From assembly GCA_030017475.1 (NCBI GenBank), contig JASEIO010000004.1:1-58775 (forward strand): a stretch of 58,775 nucleotides of DNA, in the 5' to 3' direction. The notes beneath the pieces were generated by a model. It was not told the DNA's origin and made no database searches. It worked only from the letters and a program-made list of their open reading frames with translations. Shown here piece after piece: positions 50,428 through 58,775 of this stretch. Source of the DNA: a bacterium. Lineage in GTDB: Bacteria > UBA9089 > JASEIO01. Each line of letters starts with the position of its first letter. Position 1 is the first letter of the stretch. The translations under genes and the position numbers were made by a program.

Positions 50428-50787
50428 ATGGGAAAATTGACTGTTCTGCCTTTTTTGCTCATACCTTTAACTATTTCAATCCTTTCTGGGTGTAAAAAAG
50501 AGAAGGTTTCGAGTCTATCTACATCAAAAAGGGATGTAGCTATTGCCAAGGAAGAAAAAAGGCCATCTTCTCCTCCACCAGTTACTAAGATCAATGTAAA
50601 TACTGCTACGGAAGAGGATTTAGTAAGATTACCAGGGATTGGGAAGGTTAAAGCCGGCCGGATTATATCATACAGGAAGGAGCACGGAGTGTTTAAAAGC
50701 GTAGATCAATTGATTGAGGTGAAAGGAATTGGGAAGAAGACCTTAGAGCGAATCCGCCCTTTAGTTACGGTGAAAGATGCTAAATAG
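50428..50787 (+). CDS. ComEA-like helix-hairpin-helix lipoprotein
   Basis: 119 residues. The N-terminus [19 protein letters not shown] ends in a lipobox (LSGC), so it is probably a lipoprotein. A linker rich in Lys, Ser and Pro leads to a ComEA-type double helix-hairpin-helix domain (about 57-117): [23 protein letters not shown] and [15 protein letters not shown]. ComEA proteins bind incoming double-stranded DNA at the cell surface or periplasm. GGAGAGGGG before ATG 50428 decides the start. It overlaps the next gene by 11 bases. Confidence 0.85.
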   Translation: MGKLTVLPFLLIPLTISILSGCKKEKVSSLSTSKRDVAIAKEEKRPSSPPPVTKINVNTATEEDLVRLPGIGKVKAGRIISYRKEHGVFKSVDQLIEVKGIGKKTLERIRPLVTVKDAK

Positions 50788-51109
50788 ATTTTGGTTTAGA
50801 AGAGAAGAGCAAGTAGTTACCCTTTTCTTAATTGTTATATTAGTGGGAATTAATGCAGGGCTATTTATAAAAAGAGAGGGAATAAATGGGATGTTTCGCA
50901 AAAATAGATCATGCAGATTTGTAAATATCAATGAAGCAAATGATATAGAACTACAAACCCTTCCTGGAATTTCGAAACATCTGGCTAAAAGGATTATAGA
51001 TCATCGAAAGAAAAATGGCAATTTTCAGACACGGGAGGAAATAATAGAGGTTAAGGGAATTGGGGAGAAGACCTTTGCAAAGATCTCACATTTGATTACT
51101 GTTAAATGA
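50777..51109 (+). CDS. ComEA-like helix-hairpin-helix membrane protein
   Basis: 110 residues. One membrane span ([19 protein letters not shown], about 13-31) is followed by a ComEA-type domain: [25 protein letters not shown] and [15 protein letters not shown]. It is anchored by a span whereas its upstream neighbour is a lipoprotein; the two are translationally coupled. They may act as a pair in DNA uptake. No comEC or pilus genes are in the window. Confidence 0.85.
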   Translation: MLNRFWFRREEQVVTLFLIVILVGINAGLFIKREGINGMFRKNRSCRFVNINEANDIELQTLPGISKHLAKRIIDHRKKNGNFQTREEIIEVKGIGEKTFAKISHLITVK

Positions 51110-51184
51110 GGATTTATAAATGGAAAATAAGGTAGTTTGTCAAAGGATAGATAGAACCATTGGTTCTTCTCCTGGAATATAATT

Positions 51185-51904
51185 ATGCTTTATGGAATTA
51201 TCTCTGATATCCATTCAAATAAACAGGCGTTAGATGCAGTCTTGGTCCAGTTGAAAGATGTGGATAAGATAATATGTTTAGGAGACATTATTGGGTATGG
51301 ACCAGAACCGAATGAGTGTGTGGAGATAATTAGAGGATTAAATGGGATTGTTATTGTAGGAAATCATGACTTAGCTAGTTTGGGAGAAAAGGATATCGAG
51401 CTTTTTAATCCGCATGCCAAAGAGGCAATTTTATGGACTACTACGAGGTTGAATGAGGAGAACAAGAGATACTTAAGAGATTTGCCTTATAAGGCAAATT
51501 TTGAGAACGCTGTAGTAGTACATGGATCTTTAAGAGACTTTACTGATGAGTATATCCTTTCAGTCTATGATGCCTTGGGAAGTTTTGAATTATTAGAACA
51601 TGAAATCTTGTTTATTGGTCATACCCATGCCCCTTATTATTTTCAAAAAGGTGATAGGGTTTATGGCGAGAGGCTACGAAATGGAGATATAATTAAGATA
51701 GATGGAATAAAGAGGATTATTAATGTTGGTTCTGTTGGTCAACCAAGGGATGTGGATAATCGGGCGAGCTTTGCAATCTTTGATACTGAAAAGAAAGAGA
51801 TTGAGATTAAAAGAGTTCCATATGATATTTCGAAAACACAAAGATTAATGAGAGAATACAAGCTGCCAGATTTTTTGATCTTTAGGTTAGAGATAGGAAT
51901 ATAG
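51185..51904 (+). CDS. Metallophosphoesterase (YfcE/diadenosine-tetraphosphatase-like)
   Basis: 239 residues. The calcineurin-like metal motifs are complete: IISDIHSN, CLGDIIGYGP, VGNHD, VVHGS and IGHTH. The family includes phosphodiesterases and protein phosphatase-like enzymes; the substrate is not readable. The insertion between GNHD and VVHGS is of normal size. Upstream at 51153-51167 is the palindrome AGAACCATTGGTTCT, a possible operator. Confidence 0.9.
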   Translation: MLYGIISDIHSNKQALDAVLVQLKDVDKIICLGDIIGYGPEPNECVEIIRGLNGIVIVGNHDLASLGEKDIELFNPHAKEAILWTTTRLNEENKRYLRDLPYKANFENAVVVHGSLRDFTDEYILSVYDALGSFELLEHEILFIGHTHAPYYFQKGDRVYGERLRNGDIIKIDGIKRIINVGSVGQPRDVDNRASFAIFDTEKKEIEIKRVPYDISKTQRLMREYKLPDFLIFRLEIGI

Positions 51905-51974
51905 AATGGATGGTTAGAGGACCTATCCTCTTTACCTAAATGAAAGAAGTGAATGGAGAAGGTGTGAATAAGGG

Positions 51975-52634
51975 ATGATGATAGATTTGCATACCCATTC
52001 GTTATTATCGGATGGGATACTGCTTCCTACTGAAATGGCAATACGGGCAGAAAAGATTGGCTATCAAGCTATCGCTATAACAGATCACATTGATTCATCC
52101 AATATCACCTTTATTATCCCAAGGATTATAGAGGTATGCAATGATTTGAATGCTGTTTTAGATATCCAGGTAATCCCAGGTGTTGAATTAACCCATGTCC
52201 CACCAAAAATCATTCCACGCCTTGTGCGGCAGGCAAGGGATTTAGGGATAAGATTGATAATTGTTCATGGAGAGACAATCGTTGAGCCAGTAGCCCCTGG
52301 AACAAATTATACCTCTTTAAACTGTGATATTGACATCTTAGCCCATCCTGGTTTAATAACCATTGAGGATGCACGATTGGCCTTTGAAAATGACATCTTT
52401 TTAGAGATTACCTCAAGGTCTGGGCATTGTTTAACCAATGGTCATGTGGTGAATATGGCTAAAAAGGTAGGTGCAAAATTGATCCTAAATACAGATGCCC
52501 ATTCTATGGATGACCTTATAGATTGCTCTATGGCTAAAAAGATTATGCTTGGTGCAGGATTAGAGGAACATGATTTTACGAGTTTATTAGCCAATTCCAA
52601 AAGTCTGATTGAAAGGGTGAATAGAAGATGTTAG
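51975..52634 (+). CDS. PHP-domain phosphoesterase (histidinol-phosphatase-like)
   Basis: 219 residues. PHP motifs are DLHTHSLLSDG, AITDHID, GVELTH, IIVHGETI, LAHPGLI and NTDAHS, giving the usual trinuclear metal site. It resembles the short histidinol phosphate phosphatase-like branch. With hisC two genes downstream, a histidine pathway role is possible, but the branch is poorly characterised. It overlaps manC by 7 bases. Confidence 0.87.
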   Translation: MMIDLHTHSLLSDGILLPTEMAIRAEKIGYQAIAITDHIDSSNITFIIPRIIEVCNDLNAVLDIQVIPGVELTHVPPKIIPRLVRQARDLGIRLIIVHGETIVEPVAPGTNYTSLNCDIDILAHPGLITIEDARLAFENDIFLEITSRSGHCLTNGHVVNMAKKVGAKLILNTDAHSMDDLIDCSMAKKIMLGAGLEEHDFTSLLANSKSLIERVNRRC

Positions 52635-53704
52635 GATTGAAAAAAATGATTTGGGGAATTATCTTAGCAGGTGGTCGAGGGGAAAGGTTTTGGCCTGCCT
52701 CTCGTAAGAAGAGACCTAAGCAACTATTAAGGATAACAGGTGATAAAACCATGTTAGAGGAGACAATCGAGAGGATAGAACCATTAATTCCAAAGACCCG
52801 TATACTGATCGTAACATCCCTTGATATCGCCCCTTCAATTCGAGCCATTTTCCCGCATGCCAAGATCTTAGCCGAACCCACAGGAAGGAATACCCTCCCT
52901 GCTATTTCCTTAGCTTCTTTATGGGTAGAAAAAGAGAATAAAGATGGGATACTGGTAGTCTTACCTTCAGATCATTTTATAAAAGACAAAGATAGATTCT
53001 TGAAAACCCTTAAAGCAGGGGTTAAATATGCAGAGAAACTTGATTGTTTAATTACTATGGGGATTACCCCTACTCGTCCAGAAACAGGTTATGGCTATAT
53101 TGAAGCTGGACATGAAGCAGGAAAAGAGGATGATATTTCTGTAAATAGAGTGAATGCCTTCCGAGAAAAGCCAGAGCAGGAAACCGCTCGGAGTTTTATC
53201 CGTAAGGGTAATTATTTTTGGAACTCAGGGATGTTTATCTTTAAGGTTTCTACGCTCATTCGCGCCATCCAGGAACATAGACCCAAACTTTACGAAAATT
53301 TAATGGAATTAAAGGTACATCTCGGAAAGAGAACCTGGAAAGGCGCACTAAATAGATTCTACACACAGATAGAATCCGAATCCTTCGATTATGGGATAAT
53401 GGAGCATGCAAAGAATATCTTAGTTATCAAGGCAGATTTCGGTTGGGATGACGTGGGAGATTTTTCGGCCTTAGAAAGGATATATGATAAAGATAGAGAT
53501 GGAAACATACACAGAGGAGAGTGTGCCTTATTTGAGACAAAGGACGTAATCGTATTATCCGAAAATCTTGTGGTTACTTTAGGAGTTAAGGATTTAGTAG
53601 TGGTTAATACAAAGGATGTAACATTTATCTGTAACAAAAAAAGGACCCAGGATGTGAAAAAGGTGGTAGAGTTTTTAAAAAGGGATTATGAAAGATACCT
53701 ATAA
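52628..53704 (+). CDS. manC: Mannose-1-phosphate guanylyltransferase
   Basis: 358 residues. The nucleotidyltransferase motif LAGGRGERFWPASRKKRPKQLL has the FWPxSR-x-PKQ pattern special to GDP-mannose pyrophosphorylases. GNYFWNSGMFIF and FGWDDVGDFSAL are typical later segments. The phosphomannose isomerase domain of longer ManC proteins is absent. It could feed GDP-mannose into the surface or flagellar glycans. The N-terminal start at 52628 is coupled to the preceding gene; ATG 52646 is an alternative. Confidence 0.92.
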   Translation: MLGLKKMIWGIILAGGRGERFWPASRKKRPKQLLRITGDKTMLEETIERIEPLIPKTRILIVTSLDIAPSIRAIFPHAKILAEPTGRNTLPAISLASLWVEKENKDGILVVLPSDHFIKDKDRFLKTLKAGVKYAEKLDCLITMGITPTRPETGYGYIEAGHEAGKEDDISVNRVNAFREKPEQETARSFIRKGNYFWNSGMFIFKVSTLIRAIQEHRPKLYENLMELKVHLGKRTWKGALNRFYTQIESESFDYGIMEHAKNILVIKADFGWDDVGDFSALERIYDKDRDGNIHRGECALFETKDVIVLSENLVVTLGVKDLVVVNTKDVTFICNKKRTQDVKKVVEFLKRDYERYL

Positions 53705-54755
53705 ATATTTAAGGACGAACATTAAGGGGCTATCGGCTTATGTGCCAGGTGAACAGCCGAGAGATTCGAGCTTTATCAAGCTAAACACCAATGAAAACCC
53801 TTATCCCCCTTCTAAGCGAGTTATCTCTAAGATTAAACAGGCTGTAAATCGTGACCTAAGGCTTTACCCAGATCCAATCTTTAAAAACTTAAGGAAAAGG
53901 ATTTCCAATATATATAAGATTGACTATAACCAAATAATCATTGGAAATGGCTCTGATGAGTTGTTGGATATGATTATGAAGGCTTTTGTGGGGAAAAAGG
54001 ATAAGGTTGTTTGTACCTACCCTACCTATAATCTATACAAGGTCCTTTCCTCAGTGTATGAAGCAAACCTGGTTGAAATTGAATCGAATGAGGATTTCCA
54101 AATTCCGATTGATAAATTGATAGATGCAAATGGCCACGTTACATTTTTATGCAATCCAAATACACCAACCGGTATATTTACGGATATCTCAGCAATAAGA
54201 AAACTTTGTGACAATGTAAAAGGAGTGGTTGTTGTGGATGAGGCCTATGTTGACTTTGCTCGGGGGAATTGTCTTGAATTGATAAAAGGATATGAAAATC
54301 TGATTGTCCTAAGAACCCTTTCAAAGTCATTTTCTTTAGCAGGGGCAAGAATCGGAATAGGCTTTGGGTCCCTGATTCCATTTTTATACAAGGTAAAGGA
54401 CTCCTATAATGTTAATCGTATAAGCTTAGTAGCGGCTGAGGCGGCGTTAGATGATATTCTGTATGCTGAAGCAAACATCAAAAGGATTATTAATTTAAGG
54501 TCCTATCTTACAAATTGTCTGAAGAAATTGGAATTTCAGGTTTATCCATCTGAGGCAAATTTTATCTTAATAAAGACACGCCATGCTTACAACTTATATA
54601 AATATCTAAAAGATAAAAAGATCTTAGTCAGATACTTCAATCAAAGGAGATTAAAGGATAAATTAAGGATAACCATTGGCAAAAAAGGTGAAATGGATCT
54701 TTTGATAAATGCTATAAAGGATTATCTGAAGGGGGTGTGTGATGGAAAGGATTGA
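53688..54755 (+). CDS. hisC: Histidinol-phosphate aminotransferase
   Basis: 355 residues, a class II fold-type I PLP enzyme. IKLNTNENPYPPSKRV, the PLP region GNGSDELLDMIMKAF, NPNTPTG, VVVDEAYVDFA, and the Schiff-base lysine in RTLSKSFSLAGARIG are all present. It overlaps manC by 17 bases. The rest of the histidine pathway is not in the window. It is the only PLP aminotransferase seen here and is not of the DegT type that LegC belongs to. Confidence 0.95.
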   Translation: MKDTYKYLRTNIKGLSAYVPGEQPRDSSFIKLNTNENPYPPSKRVISKIKQAVNRDLRLYPDPIFKNLRKRISNIYKIDYNQIIIGNGSDELLDMIMKAFVGKKDKVVCTYPTYNLYKVLSSVYEANLVEIESNEDFQIPIDKLIDANGHVTFLCNPNTPTGIFTDISAIRKLCDNVKGVVVVDEAYVDFARGNCLELIKGYENLIVLRTLSKSFSLAGARIGIGFGSLIPFLYKVKDSYNVNRISLVAAEAALDDILYAEANIKRIINLRSYLTNCLKKLEFQVYPSEANFILIKTRHAYNLYKYLKDKKILVRYFNQRRLKDKLRITIGKKGEMDLLINAIKDYLKGVCDGKD

Positions 54756-55146
54756 GATCTCTACTTCTCGGAAGACATGTTTAGTGGATATAACCCGGGA
54801 TGTGGAAAGGGTGGTTAAGGGAGGTGGGGTAGAAAAAGGGATATGTTTTGTGTTTGTGCCACACACAACCGCTGCCATTATAATTAATGAGAATGCTGAT
54901 CCATCAGTAGGAGAGGATATATTGATGGAGATAAATAAGATTGTCCCCTTTTCCAATAATTACTCACATTTGGAAGGGAATGCAGCTGCCCATATAAAAT
55001 CAAGTATAATAGGACAATCCGCTACCTTATTTATTGAAAATGGAAGGCTTGTCTTAGGCCGATGGCAGGGTATATATTTTTGTGAATTTGATGGACCAAG
55101 GAGAAGAGGTGTGTGGGTAAAGGTTATCGAAGATTTGAGAAAATAG
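54742..55146 (+). CDS. YjbQ/UPF0047 family protein
   Basis: 134 residues, the usual length. CFVFVPHTTAAIIINENAD, HLEGNAAAHIKSSIIG and LGRWQGIYFCEFDGPRRR are the conserved segments of this beta-rich family. Some members have weak thiamin phosphate synthase activity, but the true role is unsettled. ATG 54742 follows a GGGGG site and overlaps the end of hisC. Confidence 0.92.
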   Translation: MERIEISTSRKTCLVDITRDVERVVKGGGVEKGICFVFVPHTTAAIIINENADPSVGEDILMEINKIVPFSNNYSHLEGNAAAHIKSSIIGQSATLFIENGRLVLGRWQGIYFCEFDGPRRRGVWVKVIEDLRK

Positions 55147-55270
55147 ATGAATCAGCTTTTAGTTTTCAAACCAATTTAGGAGATAGCCCTTTGTGGAGGA
55201 ATCAAACTGATTTATTGTTCTACCATCCGATTTGCATCAGGATAAAGGGATATCTCTCTTGTTCCAAGAT

Positions 55271-57419
55271 TTAGAATTTAAAGATTGCCCCAAGGATGGG
55301 TAAAAATGGAAGTTGATAGACTGCCTTTCTTTCACAACTCCCTTTTTCTTCATCCCAATCCCAATAATACATAAATACATTTTTGTGATTGAACAGATTT
55401 ACTATCTCAAGATAGGTAGTAAGTTCTGAATTGGAGAAGCGAAAATCCTTACTCAATTTTAGATCTACCCTTTGATACTCAGGATATCTTTCTGAATTCC
55501 ACTTTCCTTCAATCGGAGTACCTTTATAAGGAGTATAAGGTTTTCCTGAACCAAAATGGTATTTAAGGTTTAAATCAAGCCATCTCTTTAGTTTATAATT
55601 AAAGACAAAAGGTATGGTGTGAGTCTCGTCATAATCATGATAGTACCATTTTATATCTTCATTATATCTTTTAGAGACAAGATAGGAATAGCTTAAGAAA
55701 CTTAAAATGTCTCTATCTTTATATTTAAAAAGAAGGTCTATCCCTTTTGCAAATCCTTTTTTATCAAGAACGAGCCTTTTATAATCCTTATAATATCCCT
55801 CTAATTTGATATTTACATTCCTAAATTTATGATCGACCCCTAATACATACTGATTGACCAATTTAGAGGGGATATCTTTCAAATGCTCACCGTTCACTTT
55901 AGAAAATTCTGTAAGCTCAGGAGGTTCATAATAGGCGCCTGCAGAAAGATTTAGACTTAGGTCTTTCAATAGATCATAGGAAAGGTTAAACCTTGGGGAT
56001 ATATTCCTTCTTTCATTTAGCTTAAAATAATCCCACCTTAATCCAGGAAAGAGATGAATCCGACCGAGATTAAGCTTATTCTGTAAATAAAAGGATACCT
56101 CAAAAGGATTTTTGTTATACTCCTCTTTTCCTTCTATATCCCTACCTTCTTTTATATCCCTAATTTTAAATGAATAGGTACCCTTTTCAATGGTGTAGAA
56201 AGCACCAATTTCTACTGAATGATTTTTATCTATTTCATACCCTAAGTCATTCCTTATTCCAAACCGCTCAATTTCATACTTATCTCGAAACCTTACCTCA
56301 GGGAAATTTACCTCCGTTCCTTCAGAATCCTTCTGTCTTGCAAGATATAAATTATAATAGAACCTTTCAGAGATTAAATATCTCCAACCAATATTTTGTA
56401 ATAGGGTCTTATCATCCAATCCAAGATTATCCTCTTTTGAATGCGCAAATTTCATTTTATCTTCAGAATAGATATTGGTTATAAAAAATAGGTGTTTCCT
56501 TAAGTTGAAAGAGGCCTTTCCTTGCAAGTCATAAAAATAGGGAAATATATATACCCTCTTCTATTTCAAATAGCTTTTTTAAGAGAACATCGAAAAAACT
56601 TCTTCTATAAGATGTAGCAAAAGACCATCTCCTAAAGATTGGTCCCTCTAATGAAAGACAGGAAGTTATGAAATTTACCTCTCCCTTTCCATCATACCCA
56701 TCCTTATCTCCTTCCTTATATCTTATATCTAAAACAGAAGATACATGCCCTCCATATTCCGCTGGAAAGCCACCTGTAATCAATTTCAGATCATTAACCA
56801 TCGAAGGATTAACAATTGAGAAAATCCCTCCCCCATATTTCATATGGTAAGGCGAAAGAAGTGGTATCTTGTCAACCAGGATCAGGTTTTCTGATGGATC
56901 GCCGCCTCTACATGAAAATAGACTTGTGAAATCATCTACCTTATTTACCCCTGGTAAGATTGTGATTACCCTTGTCACGTCCCCTACCTCTCCAGCTATA
57001 TTCTCTATTTCTTCTTCTTTTAAAAAATAATCACTTACGGTTATTCCCTCACTTCTTGGTAAATATCTTTTTTCTAAAACCTCAATCTCGGGAAGATAAA
57101 TGATTCTTTTCTTTAAACCTATATCTATCCTTTTCTCTGCGCCATTAACCTTTATCTCTTTTATCAATTCTTCATATCCAGTTTGATTTACCTTTAAGGT
57201 ATGTCTTCCAAATGGAACATTATAAATGAGATAAAATCCATTTTCATCTGTTACTGCCCTTAAATTTTCATCGACTACTAAGACTTGGGCATACGGAATA
57301 GGTTCTGATGTTTCTCTATCAATAACACAACCAAAAACTTTTCCAATCTCCGCAGTATAAATAATACCTACAGGAAAGATTATTAAAGATATCCACAGAC
57401 TGAAAAGAAGTTTATTCAT
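55271..57419 (-). pseudogene. TonB-dependent receptor with a frameshift
   Basis: Two frames join into one ~710-residue outer-membrane receptor. The N-terminal part (57419-56529) has a signal peptide, a carboxypeptidase-regulatory-like beta domain (GCVIDRETSEPIPYAQVLV) and the plug (GVNKVDDFTSLFSCRGGDPSENLILVD). The C-terminal part (down to 55271) has repeating barrel strands and a terminal Phe (AIFKF). The frame changes near 56545-56555 in a TATATATA run after EIEEG, consistent with slippage or an assembly error. Substrate unknown. It shows the organism has an outer membrane. It is coupled upstream to a deleted gene relic. Confidence 0.85.
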
Positions 57420-57517
57420 AATCTAAAAGCCTATCTCCAAAGAAACCCTTATATTTCAATCCAAATCCATAGGTTACGCCTTCCACGCCTTTTTGCTTAT
57501 CAAAGTATCCTATTCAT
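57412..57517 (-). pseudogene. Relic of an outer-membrane protein gene
   Basis: ATG at 57517 overlaps the stop of the upstream gene (ATGA) and reads MNRIL then stops. In a shifted frame the sequence continues GVEGVTYGFGLKYKGFFGD and ends in a stop (57414-57412) overlapping the receptor's start. It looks like the start codon and the last ~30 codons of a gene, joined by an internal deletion. The tail resembles the C-terminal strands of PorV-like outer-membrane proteins, a weak similarity. Confidence 0.5.
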
Positions 57518-58212
57518 TTTTCTCCTCCCTTGATTTTTTCAATCTCTTCTAAGAAACTTTTGAGTGAAACCAAAGACTTATCCTTCCTCTGATAAAAATG
57601 AAACAGATTATAAATTTTTCCGTCTTCTATAATGTATTCTCCTCTCGCATCCCAAAAGAGTGCAAAATAAGGCGGTTCTATATCTTTTACTAAAAAAACT
57701 AAAACCTCTTGATTTTTCTCAAACCAAGGAGTGCCACTCGCAAAACTAAAATACTGTTTCAGATTACCAACTTTCCCACCAGGAAAATTAATTATTACCT
57801 CTTTAGAATCTCCAAGCCACTCCTTCTCAAGTTCAGGAGAGCTCTTTAACCACTTTGTAGGTGAAATTGTTACAAGGGTAATAATAGTCTTCATCTCCGC
57901 TTGAACAGGTTCTGGTTCTAATTTATACACAGTGTCAGTTATTATTTTAGCTTCTATCTCTTTAACCTTACCCATGACTACACAATCCGCCTCTTTAAAT
58001 AGATGTTCTAAGGTTACGTCTTGTACTCTTTTCTGTCTATATATTTTCGCTATCCTGTCTTCTTTTAACTTTTCTATCGCACTCATTATCTTACGCTTAT
58101 CTCTTGATATCACCCTCATCCATTCTTTAGCAAATACCATATTCAAGAAAAAGGCAAGTAATATAGATAAAATTAACCCTAAAGATAAAGAACTTTTTAA
58201 TAGATTTCTCAT
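57514..58212 (-). CDS. Secreted protein of unknown function
   Basis: 232 residues. A clear signal peptide (SLSLGLILSILLAFFLNMVFA, cleavage after AKE region) precedes a basic helix and a beta-rich domain: LFKEADCVVMGKVKEIE, VTISPTKWLKSS, VIINFPGGKVGN and WFEKNQEVLVFL. Similar patterns of GKV...GG...GEEVLVFL occur in a broad family of secreted proteins without known function, often beside dockerin or matrix proteins. It is the first gene of a minus-strand unit with the outer-membrane relic and the TonB-dependent receptor. Confidence 0.82.
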   Translation of the reverse strand: MRNLLKSSLSLGLILSILLAFFLNMVFAKEWMRVISRDKRKIMSAIEKLKEDRIAKIYRQKRVQDVTLEHLFKEADCVVMGKVKEIEAKIITDTVYKLEPEPVQAEMKTIITLVTISPTKWLKSSPELEKEWLGDSKEVIINFPGGKVGNLKQYFSFASGTPWFEKNQEVLVFLVKDIEPPYFALFWDARGEYIIEDGKIYNLFHFYQRKDKSLVSLKSFLEEIEKIKGGEK

Positions 58213-58241
58213 CTTCTCCCTCCTACTATATCGCTAAACAC

Positions 58242-58270
58242 ATTCTAAACTAATTCAATCAGTTTGTCAA
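58242..58270 (-). promoter_or_regulatory. Sigma70 promoter of the secreted-protein operon
   Basis: Minus strand: TTGACA (58270-58265), 17 bases, TAGAAT (58247-58242). The ribosome binding site AGGAGGGAG lies just before the ATG at 58212. Confidence 0.75.
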
Positions 58271-58358
58271 GTTCCTACTCCCCCTAAGATTTTAGATTTT
58301 CATATAATCAGTAGATCACAAAACTATCACAAATAGCTTTACATAGATGGGTTCCTAT

Positions 58359-58413
58359 GGCATAATATCCTCTTAAAAAACAACTAATCAGGAAACGAGG
58401 AGGATATTATGCC
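58359..58413 (+). repeat. 14-bp inverted repeat burying the transposase start
   Basis: GGCATAATATCCTC (58359-58372) is the exact reverse complement of 58400-58413, with a 27-base loop. The right arm contains most of the AGGAGG ribosome binding site (58398-58403) and the ATG (58409). RNA that starts upstream of the left arm would fold and hide the start; RNA beginning inside the loop would not. Confidence 0.75.
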
Positions 58414-58775
58414 TAAAATAGATTTCACACAAGAACCAGTAATAATCAGTTCTAGTGAGGTATTGGAATTGACTACCAAAACCCTTAAAGGCTATTTCAA
58501 CCTCTTGGTTGATGGCCACAAATGGAGAGATGAAATCATCTTTCATATCCTGGTCAAGGCATCAGCCGAGGGAAATACAATTGAAGATGTCTGTAACCAG
58601 TTAAAGAATGCCCCTTCATCCAATGCGGTACGATATCAGTTGAAGAAAAACCTCTTGATGGACATCAAGGCCATAGAGGATCAAGCCAATAAGGCCCTAT
58701 TAAAACATCTACCTCCAGAGATCAAGGAGAAGAAACAAGATATAGCTATTGACTTAGTCTTCATCCCTTATCATG
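58409..58775 (+). mobile_element. DDE transposase, N-terminal part (cut by window edge)
   Basis: ATG 58409 with AGGAGG 5 bases upstream opens a frame that runs off the window after ~122 codons. It contains NLLVDGHKWRDEIIFHILVKA, NAPSSNAVRYQLKKN and, at the edge, IAIDLVFIPYH, where the Asp is the first catalytic residue of an RNase H-fold transposase. The pattern fits the ISH3/IS4-like group in which IDxxxIPYxG is diagnostic. The right end of the element is outside the window, and its left terminal repeat is not certain. Confidence 0.85.

Noticed and set aside
55271-57419. Programmed frameshifting in the TonB-dependent receptor.
   Set aside because: No slippery heptamer with downstream structure is visible, and such receptors are not known to use recoding; a mutation or assembly error is simpler.
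1-58775. CRISPR arrays, tRNA and rRNA genes.
   Set aside because: No regularly spaced repeats, cloverleaf-like sequences or rRNA segments were seen in the gaps between genes.

Overview
The window is AT-rich DNA from an uncultured, flagellated diderm bacterium. Flagellar genes are combined with a TonB-dependent receptor, LPS-type heptose genes and near-consensus sigma70 promoters (TTGACA-N17-TATAAT). I cannot name the phylum from sequence alone. The mosaic of decayed insertion sequences, gene relics and simple intergenic repeats resembles what is often seen in genomes assembled from candidate phyla.

1-9 kb is a late flagellar block: the C-terminal part of a flagellin, a short FlaG-like protein, a possible YjfB-like small motility protein, an oversized FliD cap protein behind a sigma28 promoter and a leader with a terminator, a small helical FliS/FliT-position protein, a decayed DUF4338 (DruA-like) gene, and a very long FapA/DUF342 protein with three repeated modules.

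9-45 kb is a large flagellin-glycosylation island. It holds five full-length Maf (motility accessory factor, DUF115) transferases and a sixth protein that joins TPRs, a Maf-type N-terminal domain and a CgeB-like glycosyltransferase. Around them are two sugar supply lines. (i) A nonulosonic acid pathway of the legionaminic type: NeuA/LegF, NeuC/LegG, NeuD/LegH, PtmE-like CBS nucleotidyltransferase, LegB and NeuB/LegI. The LegC aminotransferase is absent, but seven codons resembling its usual N-terminus remain just downstream of legB. (ii) A heptose cassette: split transketolase, GmhA, HldE with domains in reversed order, GmhB, an epimerase, an RmlD-like reductase, a radical SAM/SPASM enzyme and a methyltransferase. 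Several glycosyltransferases (CgeB-like and GT4-like) finish the island, with relics of further copies. A second sigma28 promoter with its own short leader and terminator lies between maf1 and maf2.

45-55 kb is ordinary housekeeping DNA: thpR, recA, a receiver-GGDEF protein, purF-purM on the minus strand, two tandem ComEA-like helix-hairpin-helix proteins, a phosphoesterase, a PHP protein, manC, hisC and a YjbQ protein.

55-58.8 kb, on the minus strand, holds a secreted protein, a deleted outer-membrane-protein relic and a frameshifted TonB-dependent receptor. The right edge enters a DDE transposase gene whose ribosome binding site and start codon lie inside a perfect 14-bp inverted repeat.
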